A program made the translations under genes and the position numbers. This document shows positions 1-12,200 of a stretch of 64,000 nucleotides of DNA, in pieces. The notes under the pieces are model-generated. The model was not told where the DNA came from. It ran no database searches and saw nothing but the letters and a program-made list of their open reading frames with translations. Numbering within the stretch: the stretch's first letter is position 1; each line of letters begins with the position of its first letter. Location: the NCBI GenBank assembly GCA_963402885.1, contig OY727098.1, positions 16,416,717-16,480,716 on the forward strand. The letters are read 5' to 3'. The DNA is from Antedon bifida. Its lineage: Eukaryota > Echinodermata > Crinoidea > Comatulida > Antedonidae.

Positions 1-58
1 ATTATATATTGAACAATTTAATTAATTGAATTATTACACAATCTGTCTGTATGTATAG

Positions 59-3000
59 TATGTATGGGCATCTAATATCGACGTACGAGAGTGGGTCAAC
101 GAGACGTTTTCATGAAGGTCGTGTGGACAACATAAGAGCTGCTTCACAAGAGGCGCTGGAATTTGCTAGAGCCATAAAAGGCGACTGTTTAGCTACGGTA
201 AAAGAAACTAATATTTATACAAACATTTATTTATATCAACCACATTGAAACACCGGTTCGTGTCGCATTTAACTCACTATTATGTAGATTATTAGCATCT
301 TGAATTCATTTATTATTTCGATTGTAAACAATCCCTTTAATTTATAAACAGTTTGTTGATTGAAAAGTTTGATTTACTGTTACAGTTAGAAGAGAAGATA
401 AAATTGATGCGCAAAGCCATCAAATCTCAGACGGATTTCTGCGTAAGAACAATTATGGGACAGGGTTTTGATTGTCATCTACTTGGTCTTCGTGAACTAT
501 CGAGGGAATTGGGAGAACCAGTGCCAGAGATATTCCAAGACGTAGCTTATGAAATAAGCAACGACTTTACGTTGTCAACAAGTCAGGTACGGTAATAATA
601 ATACACTGTCAACATGAATAATATGATCGTATAATTAATTATTTCTGTAACGTTTTCAATTTACTATTTTCAAAACCAAACAACGATTTGTATAATTCCG
701 TGTTGATGGAACCTAATTTTGTGTGACGATATAGAGGGCGCACTATATTACTCACTAAACATCATTTAAACTAGTCCGACGGTACTGTTAGAAAAAAATA
801 ACAAAATATAACAACTTTAACATTCCCAAACGATTGGTTTAGATTTAAATTCAGGCAGCTGTCTGTGTCGACACAAACACATTTTGGGTGACGATATAGA
901 GGGCGCACTATATTACTCCCTAAACATATTTTGAACTATATATATTTTGAACAAAACACCTTTAGCATTCCCAAACGATTGGTTTAGACTTAAAGGACAA
1001 CTTGACTGAGGACCATGTTTTAACAACGTATTAGGGATGTACATATGATTTCAGAACAATCGCGAGATTAAGGATATCGCAGCACGCGCTCGCCGGCGTA
1101 CAGCCGTTGCTGTAAATTGCTGTGACGTCACAGGTGCATCGCAAAATCTACCTAATGAGTTTTCACTGTTGTTAACATACAAGAGATAGGTACCGTCACT
1201 TCAATTGCTAATTTTACCTGTATTAGACTTAAATTTGCTAAAATGTTTAGTCTGGTATTTTGAAGAAACACTTCAATATCCAGATAGGCAAAAGAAACAA
1301 GAAATATTTAAAAAGTGTGTTTACTAGAAATGTTCGCGCTTTGTGAGACTTGTCTATTGTCTATTGAGACTCACGAAGTAGTTAGAAGTATGACGTATGT
1401 GATGACGCGATGGAATCACTCAACCATATCGCACTCAAATGTTCCTCTGTATCTACATAAATTTACGTAAGGGCAAAATTCGGTAAATCGCGCGTTACTT
1501 CTAGAATGTTTACTCGATGGTATATAGAGTTGGTTCGTACTTTCGGTGCTGATTTTAACCACCTGATGTAACCCTGTTTAATAATTAAATTGAGTTAGAT
1601 AATTAGTTATTGACAATTAAAATGAATTTAGGTTCAACGATTTGCCCCAAATAGGGGTGTTTTTCGATCGTGGTATACACTGTCTAATGGATGTCCTTGA
1701 AAAATACCCGCACACAATAATACGAGGATGCTTCGAATTTACCTATCTCCTTCTTCGATAATTGTTTTTAATAGCTAAAAACCGGTTAAACAGCTCGAGT
1801 ACAGCATCATAATGTTGAATTTTCTTAAAAAATACGATTTTGATAAATGTAATATACGTTTATACAAATGTGTTGATTTGCGATGAATGGTAGCCTACAT
1901 TCCAATCTTTCACTCTCAGTATAATTATTTGGTTTAACACAAGTAGGTAAATTTATGGGTCCTTGGGGATAAACTTAAAACATTTAGATAGGCCTATAGT
2001 ATTGCAATACTTTGAAAATAGTGTAAATACGTATTAACCATTTTTGGTCGCCATTTGAATCGCAAATTTCTTACTGTGAGTAAAATATATAAACACATAT
2101 ACAAATAAACTTTATTACTGACAGTTGTTTCTCAACGTTTGTATTAATTAATTAATTACTAAAAATATAAACGTCGTAGTGGTATATCGTTACATGTACT
2201 TTACTATTTCAATCGTCTATGACAGTGACAGTTTTAACAAAGTAATAAATCGCAAATGTTTTACTGTATTTAGTGGTATATTATGTATAGGCCTATAAAA
2301 CATGAAAACGTATTTCGTTACTGAGTGGATAAAGAATATATTTAAAAATTGTTCTCCTTTGTACCCATCCTCTTCTCCATCCCTCAACCGTAATGGCATA
2401 TACAAAACACAAATTGTGTTTGTTTAAATGAATCCAAATCAAAAATTTGGACTTATTTTGTGACAAGTTTCTCTTTCGGAAGTAATTTCCAGGGTGCTAA
2501 TTGTAGTTGACTACATAAATCATCGTTCCTATTTTGTCGTGTAAATGAAAATGTATTATATTCCTGCTGTACGTACATTAAAAAAATACATTTTTTTATG
2601 CTGAAATTACTATGTATTCGAGAACCATCTGTGGGCACGACCTAGATGGTAAGCAAGCGAAGGGGGCGTACCATCTAGTGTTAACACATTTTGCGATGCA
2701 CCTGTGACGGCACAGCAATTTACGGCTGTACGACGTCGAGTGCGTGCGGAAATATCCTTAATCTCGCGATGGTTCTGAAATCATGTACATCCCTACTACA
2801 TTGTTAAAATATGGCCCTCGGTCAAGTTGTCCTTTAAACTCGGGCTGTTCGTGTCGACGGAACCAAATTTTGTGTGACGATATAGAGGGCACACTACATT
2901 ACAAAAGCCATATTTGGCCATTATACTAATTTGACTGATGTTCTGTTAGAAAAGATAATAAAAACGGTTTCACCTATAACATTCTTACACGAGATTTAAA

Positions 3001-3493
3001 CATAGGCAGTCCGTCGTGTCGATGGAACTAAATTATGTGTTACGATATAGAGGTCGCACTACATTACTCACAAAACTTTATTAAAGTAGTTTAAATAATA
3101 TATGTATAAATTTAACCTGTTTTTATTGTGTAGGTTCTAACTAAGCTAGACACATTTATGTGTTACGGTCCGGTGGTTCAAAATGGTTACGGTGCCTCAT
3201 ATAATCCTCATGAAGATTATATACTGTTCGCCATATCATCTTTCAAAGATTGTTCAGAAACCGATTCGACTATCTTTCGAGAGACTCTATATAACTCACT
3301 GATGGACATACATAACCTGTGTTTAAAGATGAGCCGGAAGTTACGTCGGCAGAGTGCTGAAGTTCATAATGATATCTGCACAGAGAACGGTGACGTAAAA
3401 AATGGTGACGAAGATTACGTATCGGAAAATTCAGTTCAAAATGGCGATGTAATAATAAATGGTAGTAGTAGTAACAATTCTAATGGACTGTAA
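59..3493 (+). CDS. CHAT: Choline O-acetyltransferase, last three coding exons (5' part outside window)
   Basis: Makes acetylcholine from acetyl-CoA and choline in the cytosol of cholinergic cells. Three exons were read: 59-197, 386-586 and 3134-3493, all joined in phase 0 with AG/GT borders. The first encodes the TYES..RRF..GRVDNIR block typical of choline/carnitine acyltransferases. The second ends with the conserved STS motif (LSTSQ), and the third opens with MCYGPVVQNGYG..YNP and ISSF..C.ET, closer to ChAT than to carnitine acetyltransferase. The catalytic His lies upstream, outside the window. The C-terminal tail after about LCLKMSRKLRR is Asn/Gly/Ser-rich and not conserved. The last intron (587-3133) contains tandem repeats and an inserted element. 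A possible AATAAA lies at 4108-4113, rather far from the stop. Family assignment is firm; carnitine acetyltransferase is the less likely alternative. Confidence 0.9.
700..3090. repeat. Diverged tandem repeat (unit about 145-165 bp) in ChAT intron, split by an insertion
   Basis: Four diverged units share the core TGTGACGATATAGAGGGCGC, at about 719-740, 890-911, 2873-2894 and 3038-3060, each followed by ACTA(T/C)ATTAC and preceded by a GTGTCGA-type word. Two units lie left and two right of the 994-2833 element. The internal site GATTTAAA occurs uninterrupted at 843-849 and 2994-3000. No coding potential seen. Confidence 0.75.
994..2833. mobile_element. Non-autonomous DNA transposon with long TIRs and TTAA target duplication
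   Basis: Inverted repeats of about 150 bp face each other at 994-1148 and 2684-2833. They start AGGACAACTTGAC and share a C+G-richer core including ATCGCGAGATTAAGGATAT and GTCACAGGTGCATCGCAAAA. TTAA flanks both ends (990-993 and 2834-2837), the target duplication known for piggyBac-superfamily transposons. The 1.5 kb interior has no long reading frame or recognisable transposase, so the element is presumably mobilised in trans. It sits inside one unit of the surrounding tandem repeat. Confidence 0.75.
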
Positions 3494-4824
3494 AAAAACA
3501 AGGTACTTAAGACTAGATTGTGATAATCTAATCATGTTGAACCGTTTATAATAATTATTTTTGAATCAAAATGTCCCGAGTCGACAGAGATTAGTAATGT
3601 GTCTGCTCTTGCCATTATTCTGTCCAAGCCCCATGTGTATTATTGATTCATAATGGTATTCCTGTTCGAAATTAATTCTAACAATTTAACTTCCATTTTA
3701 GAACCAAATCTAATCTAATAAGTCAGCTTATAAATGGAATACAATTTCGGTTCTGGCTTAAAACATTGTTGTTGCTTGCTATATTGTATTATAGTGGTAT
3801 TGTCTCAGATTATAAGGCACCATTTATAATTAGTGGGACAGGTATATTTCCTACGGTCATGCTCACCCGATGGGCAGAGCATGTATGACTAGAATTATCA
3901 AAACTGGTACACATGCGATAACTATGATCCTCTATGACTTATTTGTTTTATTTTTACGTTTTAAAGTAACAGTACAAATCTATTTTAACATAAACCTTTG
4001 AGTAACGTGTAAAATATTTATTTAGAGACCATGACCTATAATATAGCATACTTTATTTAAGTAAAATAATATAGATAAGTAAATATACGTATAAAGAACA
4101 TCGATGCAATAAAACAGAGTTTACCTATTTTTAAATTAATGGTGCGTGTAAGTATAATTAATTAATATAATATAACAAATACTATATTGCTAAGAAAAAA
4201 ACAACATATAGAAATATATAATCTATTGTTTGTGAATAAGTACAGTAGATGTTAGGGTAGTTAGACGTGATTAGCAGAAATGTAATACACTGAATATAAT
4301 ACAATTTTCCATTTTCCTAGAAGATATCATAATATTTGAGTCAATGTTATCAATTTAGGTTTGTCTATTATACAATTTAGAGTCATAAAACCCAAGATTA
4401 ATATGAAGTTAGTTTTATTTTGTGCTAATTATTTATTTAATAGCACCATGAGAACAAAATGTATACAGCCATTCAATTACAGACAGGCATGATTAGTAAT
4501 GTAATTTAGATCAAGGCAATTTTGTGTCTTGTATTTAGCATTGTAAAAGTAAGAAGCTGACACCAAGAGGACTCAAACTCAATCATCATCCATTTCAACT
4601 CTAAATTGAATAAATGATATTCGGTATTGTATCTACAATTTGTCCAGTAAAAATAATTCCATGCTACAGAATTTACATGTGATATCACGGAATTTGATTA
4701 TTCAACTCAGTAATTTCTGGTCCATAGAAAGTATGATACTGGAAAATAATTGTAGATACGTAGAGATACTTGTATGGTGAAACCATTGAACAATTTAGTT
4801 ATATGTATATAATGGAAATAGACT

Positions 4825-4961
4825 AAAGCCCTGTCTAAACTATCACATTTTATGTGACGTGATGTGCCCATATATGGACACGATGACGTCATATCACTAC
4901 CATATTTGGACATATCACTACCACATTTGTCACATGAAGTTTGATAGTGTAGAAAGAGCTT
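4825..4961. mobile_element. MITE, AAGCTCTGTC family, copy 1
   Basis: Imperfect palindrome with ends AAAGCCCTGTCTAAACTATC and GATAGTGTAGAAAGAGCTT. The centre carries TGATGTGCCCATATATGGAC, a full TGACGTCA and ATATCACTACCATATTTGG. No coding capacity. Confidence 0.8.
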
Positions 4962-5360
4962 AAAACGATACAATTGAATTAAAAACCTTGCGAAATGTTA
5001 CTGAAATTAGACGTAACTGCATTCCAACATTCTTTCAAAATGATGAAGTGATACATTTGTGTGAAGAGAAACTATTTATTTTGTTAAAAGGAAATTATTA
5101 TTATAACTTAATTAGCTTTATATTTCTGTTGTTAATGTCAGGGGGTTAGTAGTGTTAAATCATGAAAGCAATTATTTAAAATGCGCATTTTTCGGGATGT
5201 AACATTTGTGTTTTGTCATTTACACAGCAAAAGTGTATTCATTTGCGCTTTATATTATAGTTCACAATTTGATTAACGTTTAAGCACAATAGGGTTACTT
5301 CTGGAACCATATGGTTTATCAAAACTGAATTTAGAACAGTATAAAGGTGTACCGACATTT

Positions 5361-5478
5361 AAAGCTCTGTCTACAATCTACAATCAAACATTGGACAAAA
5401 ATGTACCAAAATACGGTAGTGATATGACATGGTGTCCATAATGGGCACATCACAGTTCATATAGAATAGACAGAGCTT
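5361..5478. mobile_element. MITE, AAGCTCTGTC family, copy 2
   Basis: Diverged copy opening AAAGCTCTGTCTACAATC and closing ATAGACAGAGCTT. It keeps the GTAGTGATATGACAT and GGGCACATCAC core words. Confidence 0.65.
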
Positions 5479-5760
5479 AAAGTATCCTATTTTTTTCTCG
5501 ATTATATAATTCTGCAGAAATTGGTCAGAATATAATATTTTATTTGTGCAATATTATTTAGTCTTAATAAAAATGATTATTATAACTCCGGATAATTTTC
5601 ATAATTTGACCTAAAACCAATACTTTTTAACATTTTATTAAAAAATGTAGAGTTGAGTGCAATTAATGGATTACGCGTTACTAATATTTGTCCTACTAAT
5701 GTTAATAAAAATGAATAGAACATACTTTTATTGCTTATTGTTTTTTTTTAAAACTAAACA

Positions 5761-5890
5761 ACTACACTATCAAACTTTATGTGACAACAAAATGTGATGT
5801 GCCTATATATGGACACGATGATGTTATATCACTATCATATTTGGGCACATCATACATTCTTGTCAAACTAGTATGTTACATAAGCTGTCT
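5761..5890. mobile_element. MITE, AAGCTCTGTC family, copy 3
   Basis: Opens ACTACACTATCAAACTTTATG, keeps TGATGTGCCTATATATGGAC and ATATTTGGGCACATCA, and closes near CATAAGCTGTCTATA. The outer ends are degraded. Confidence 0.65.
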
Positions 5891-7565
5891 ATATTAGTTC
5901 CGCGTGGCCGAGTGTGATCGTAGGGTCGCTTCGCAATACTAAATATGCCTACGTCGATAATTAGGTGATAAAACCCCATTTATTAGACATTTCAATTGAT
6001 GTGAAAAAAGAAGTTTAATAAAAACACAATCTTATGATCTAATAAGAGAGTCAAACAATATGCAATACGCATAGCACAGGCAACGGAAAAGAAAGTATAA
6101 ATAGGACATTCTTACATCATTAGACCTCTAATATAGGTAAAACAATAGGGAAATAATCTGTGTCTCTTCAGATTCATAATACAGTGACTCATTACATAAG
6201 TAATACTATCTTGACAGGATTACTTGAGGAAGTGATCCCATCACTCAAAGAACTTTTTTTTAAATCTATTATCTAAACACACATGCTCGCTATTAAAAAC
6301 TACACAGAGTATAATAGGCCTATAGCACCCAAGGAGGGACATATCATGGGTAATGGATAGGGTGGTGCCGGGGTGGTTAGATGAGCAGGCATTTTTAAGT
6401 CTTAATTTGATTTTTTGGTAGGTTCATTGAAACATGAAGGGCATCTAACAATTCCACTGCAACACTTTGATTTTGCTATTTCCCCCCTAACTGACTGGTT
6501 TTAAACTATAGTTTATTATATTGACATCTAGAGCCTCCATTTTTTAGTTTCAATGTGGCCGCCTTTAAAAATCTGAATAGATTCAAAGAGCCCACGTAAC
6601 GAATTTCAATCCGATTCTCATACGGTAACGTATATGGCGATATAAATAAATCGGCTGATATAATGCAGCTATAACACTGGTATTTATTGAAAACCCGGAA
6701 ACCCGCAAGCCCTATGTAGTAATGTAGTAGGTGGGTCAGGTTATTATTTAACCAAGGAGGAATTACGTGCTAATGCAGTGTTCATTGTGTTTAAAATCTC
6801 AATTTGAAGGTTAAAATATAATATTGTTGACAGTATATATTGCATTTAACCATTTGTATTGTATTTGTCAACAAAAACAAATTCCGTGCATACTGATGGA
6901 CTAGATATATCATTACAAATATATTCTGGTGATAATAATAAGGCAAACTAAAATTTAAAAATGCTCATGAGAAATTGTTTTGATGAAGGGCATCACTACT
7001 TAATAATTTTCAAAAAATAAATACTATAAACATTGTGTTAACCATCATCAAGCCAAAGTTTTGGTACTTGGTTCATTCATTAGATTGAATGATTTGTTTT
7101 TCAATTTTTTTACAACATGTGGCTCCAAAATCTGACGAGGAAGGGAACGTGAAACTAATTGTTTATTTGGCTTACCATAACATTAGATTTTGGCTATAAA
7201 AATGAAATCATTGAAAACAAAAGATCAACTCATTGTATTAATTTGAAAATAAAATTAAGGAGTCATGATGTTGCCTTCCTGTGGTAGAGAGCAAATCGTA
7301 AGTGGAGTCCTGAGATCTTACTTCCTTTATAATACAGCAAATGAACCATTGTTTTAATGTTGTCATAGGATGATTTAACGTCGAATATAATTAAAATAAT
7401 ATTAACGGAAGCTATTTAGACTCAAGGCTAATTTAGTTGTTTAAAACACGCTTGGCATCCATTCAAATAATTAGCAAGCGGAACGAAGGTTTATCCTTCC
7501 TTAACATGTCATATACTTGCATTTTAAGGCATTGGCTGCAGCGCTCATGTAGACTTGTGGTGTGT

Positions 7566-7751
7566 AAAGCTCTCTACACTATTAAGGTAGTTTGAACAAA
7601 AAGTGTGATGTGCCCAAATATAGTGGAGATATGCCCATATATGGATATGATAATGTTATATCACTACCATATTTGGGCATATCACCACCATATTTGGGCA
7701 CATGTCATCACAATTTGTTGTCAAACTAGTTTGATAGTGTAGACAGAGCTT
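7566..7751. mobile_element. MITE, AAGCTCTGTC family, copy 4
   Basis: One of the longest copies. Ends are TA-AAGCTCTCTACACTAT and GATAGTGTAGACAGAGCTT-TA, consistent with a TA target duplication. The core has repeated ATATTTGGGCA(C/T)AT and TAGTTTGA words. Confidence 0.8.
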
Positions 7752-9115
7752 TAGAGGAATGAAATATGTATTTCAACAATTTTCCTTTTTTTTTGCACCA
7801 AGGGTGTGAATATATTTAATTTATAATAATCGAGCAAAGAGACGAAGAAATTACTAATAAATAATCAAGAAAATATACAGCTATTAAGTTTATTTAATTA
7901 TAATAATAATAATTTATTACTGCTATCTTTTTAAATATTAATAACGTATTATGACGTAACGTTATAATACTGCTAACGTCTTAAAGTCATTAGCTTAACT
8001 TTATTATTGAAATTGCTAGTAAGATATTATTTCTTTTTTATGATTTAGTATTGTTATTTAATTGATATGTTATTAATGTCATTTTTATGTATGCCTTATA
8101 TTAATTAGGTAGGCTAAGAATATCAACTAGCCTTGGGCCTACGCTCATGTTTGTAAAAAAAACTAACGAAAAAAAAAACATAATACTTTAATACTATTAC
8201 AGAATAAGAGCCATGTGTTTTCATGACGTAACGACCGCTCTAAAGAGAGGAACTTTTCACTGAGTAATACTTACTATTAGTGACTCACAAAACAGGGTTG
8301 ATACTCCTATCGTATAAAGGCGAAATATTATGTACTTGGAATAGAATACTTCCTCTATATGCTTTGCGTAACAAATTATTTGAATCATAAAAAAAAAATA
8401 TATAGAAAAAACTGAAACATGAATATACCGTTTAGTGTAAACCAAGACAAACTATTTAAAAAACATTAACCTCAACCTATGATCGAACACAATTTTAAAT
8501 TTCAAAATGACTGACATATCAATCAGTACACGTTAATGATTGGTATTATTGATCATTGATTTTTTTGTTTCTATAATTACGGAGATTTCTTATTAAATAT
8601 TGTGCTATGTAAAATGTGTAATGGAAAATAAACATGCATTAGTGAACCGTGAGCGTTGTACTCGCATACTCGATTTATTTATCAAATGTTGGTTATTAAT
8701 AATACATGTAGACTAGTACAGAACTATCGTGGTTCAGAAATTCAAGTACCAAGGTGCAATTTATTTATTAATATTTCAGAATCAAAATACAATGTGTTGG
8801 ATTTTGGAATAAAAACGAATAAATTAACAGCATCATCGGTAGTTCATATTCAAGTCATATTCTTCTATTTCATGATCAGTCAAGTTTTCCAATTTTCAAA
8901 GTTGTTTTTGTTAAAGCTATAATAGTTTTTATCATGTACTACCAATTAGATATTTGTTTCTGGTTCGGTTTCGTATTTTATACATACTGTATTTGGAATT
9001 CTATAGGAGTTTTTTTGCCAACACAATGCTATTACTCACTTCACGTGCTTTAAGAGTAGTTAACCGCAACTCAATTGGCGTGCAACCCCGGCGAAGAAAA
9101 TATTCTTCACTTCCC

Positions 9116-9123
9116 TATAAAAA
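9116..9123 (+). promoter_or_regulatory. TATA box and initiator of the MMP gene
   Basis: TATAAAAA at 9116-9123 is followed about 33 bases later by an initiator-like TTCAGTG (9148-9154). That places transcription start near 9151, roughly 120 bases upstream of the start codon at 9272. Confidence 0.6.
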
Positions 9124-9271
9124 CCCGGTCACTTGTTGAGCGCTTAGTTCAGTGTCGTCTGCCTATAAGTGTCTTGGGAGGAATAGAACTCAACTTAAAA
9201 TACTGTCTGATCTAGGACACGACAGACAAGATACCGGTGTTCACTTCCAGTAGAACTGACAAGTTGCTAAC

Positions 9272-12200
9272 ATGTTGTCTGTTGTAGTTCTTTTGTCGAT
9301 TTTAAGTGTTCGTTATGGAGATACTTCCCCAGTCACAAATGCAAATGCTGCAATGGTGAGTCAATATTCCGATCGCTTAGTTTTAGAATGCTTTCTAAGT
9401 TTGTTTATGTCATTTTAAAAGTTTTTTAAGTTATGCTATTTAGGTTTTCTGAAGTTGAAAATTAAATAAATACAATTTAATTTTAAAACATATGTTTAAA
9501 ATAAAACAAGAGCACATTTCATTCCATACACAATTAAGAACAAGATAAATAGGATAGAAATATATATATTTTTAAACATAACGTTCATTTTGCTTTGTAA
9601 TTACAGTACAGGAATGTTTCCCATTTACATCAACATTTAAAAAAAATGTTATATCGGCCCACAGTTATATTTTATTAGTTTAAGAGCACATTAAGATGAT
9701 TTTTTTTAATGTGGTTAAAACAATTATGACCATTAATTTATTTACGTGTATACAACTTTTCTAAACATGTTAAAACAGTAAAATTGAGACGCATGTGCGT
9801 CAGCGACGTTAACATTATAAATTCGATTAGTCCGGCTATAATTTCATGAACTTTTTCACTGGTTAAACTCAATTGTACTAAATTTTAATTTCAAGATAAA
9901 CAAATTATGAAGGACTCATGTGATGCTTATACAGAGATGATTATCACCACTCATTTCCAAAACTTTCAATTCGATTTATTCGACTAATTTCCTTCTTTCC
10001 GACACGTAAAATAGAAGGCATGTTACTCCAAGGATCGAGCACGCGTGTGAACGGCTGCTATAGGACGAGCGTAAACTAGTTTGTAGCTCAATAAGTCATC
10101 GAGAACTATCGATAAGTTAATAGTGTAAAATTAAATATCAAATTAAATAAAACTGTAGAAATAGGACAATTTTTTTTTTTATTTGATAAAAGTAGTGTAT
10201 CTGTAGAATGATTAGGTCCTCTATATTGTACCCGCCTACGCACCGCTAGTGATCTGTCTCAATTTCTGTGCTGTCATTCATGAATATATAACCTTTTATA
10301 TTACTCATTTAGTCTAGTCTTATTCGGCTTATTATTCGTAAACGAAAGACATTTGGCACAGAATGTTTGTGCATTGGGCTTAATAAATTATGTTTAAAGT
10401 TTATCAATATTCGAAATAAGCGTGCTACTGTATAAGTGAAAGAGTGCGTGCGTATGAGGACATGGCTATTTAAGCATATTTAGATCATTGGTCTACTCCC
10501 AAGTTAGCTGGTTTATTTTTCTATTATAATTTTCTTCTCTTTGTGTCATTTTAAATACATCTTATACATAAATGTTTATATTATTTCCTTACTTCAAAGG
10601 AATATCTGACAGTTTTTAATCACATGGATCCTGTAGATGCCAAATCAGGTCAACTTAGGTCACAGGATGAACTTATTGAAGGTCTTAAAAAATTCCAACG
10701 CTTTGCTAATATTTCGGTAACAGGTAAGAATTTGTCAATCATAAACTTTACTACGTGTATTTATTGTGCTAATTACGGATATCCTGGTTGTGTTGAGTTG
10801 GTTGTAGGCATAAATAAGGAACATTCGAATTGCGACGACCTGGGGCCTAAGGTATGCGTTACTTCATTTGGCCCATGTCATCGTCGTCGTCGAAATCGAG
10901 TTTTCGTTTTTTCACCCGACGGGGCATACAACCTAAACGTGTTCAAATGCGAGTCTGTGATATAAAAAATTGTATTATATAGGTAAATTTGACGAAACTA
11001 CTATGGAAATGATGAGTCTACCTCGATGTGGTAACCCAGACTTTGTGGGCACTGGTCAAGACGCAAGACGCAGAAGACGATACGCACCTCAAGGAAGCAG
11101 ATGGCCTAAGAACGACCTTACTTACTTTATAGAAAACTTCTCACCTGATCTTTCACAAGCTAATCAAGTGAAAGTTATTCAAGCAGCATTTGATGTAAGA
11201 TCCATTCTGTAATTCATTTTTAATAAACCTCCAATGCACGATGACGAAACATAAACAATCAAACAAATAAAAAGAAAATAGATAAATAAATAAATATAAA
11301 ATGTATGAATAGCAAATAGATAAATGAATGAATAAACGGACCGACGGATACATTAATAAATGAACAAACGAAAGTATGAACATTTACGATTCAATCATGT
11401 ACAAATAAAAGAGAAAACGACACTACCATTAGGCCTATTAAAATTAGTGTAAAATTTCACTTAGCCTATGCACCAGAACCTCTTCAAAATTATCATACTT
11501 ATGTGAATGCCATTTTAAAGTGTAATGCAACAATTGTCGTTTTGCATTAGATTTGGGCTAAACAAACCGCATTGAGTTTCAAAAGACAGAATAGCAAGAG
11601 GGGAGCTGACATCGTTATACAATTTGCGAAAGGTAGCCACGGTGACGGCAATCCATTCGATGGCATCGGTGGTACGTTAGCCCATGCCTACTTCCCACAG
11701 TTCGGTGGGGATGCTCATTTTGACGACGCAGAGCGTTTTACTCTAAATAGTTACTCAGGTAAGTTAAACGTGTGCATGTATTATTATAAACACGTTATAT
11801 AGCACTTATTATAACACACCTGAGCGGATTCTTGTCATTTGATTGAAGGATTGTGGATCACATGATATTCAATAACTACTCAATTGAACTCTGTGACGAG
11901 TATCGAGATTGATTTATGCAATATGCGCTGTGAGCGTACTGCTTTTGTTATAATACAGTTCATTCTTGTTAACACGTCTCATGAGTCTATGTACACCAAT
12001 CCATGTTTCAATAGTAGGTTAAAGTTGTTAATATTAATAACTGTTTTAGCCCTAAACGTCACAATTGGATCAAACTATAATGCGAAAGATTAAGCATAGT
12101 TAAAGGCCTTTGTTAGGTATACGGGACCCTTCCAACCTCACCCCTTACTCTACATCCCAAAGAAATAAGGGATTCGCCACGGTATTCTGTTAAACCTAGA

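Larger units (their letters stand above)
3494..9115. other. Gene-free interval between ChAT and the MMP gene
   Basis: Holds the ChAT 3' untranslated region at its left end and four copies of the AAGCTCTGTC MITE family (listed separately). Otherwise it is A+T-rich DNA with no convincing exon on either strand. Short frames at 4506-4973, 8257-8445 and 8656-9139 lack conserved motifs. Confidence 0.6.

Noticed and set aside
5901-5960. tRNA-Leu/Ser-like A box (GCGTGGCCGAGTG)
   Set aside because: No matching T arm or acceptor stem downstream; at most a fragment.
10724-10965. Continuation of the MMP exon 2 reading frame
   Set aside because: Read-through of the intron; GTAAGA at 10724 and the phase match to 10983 show the true exon end.
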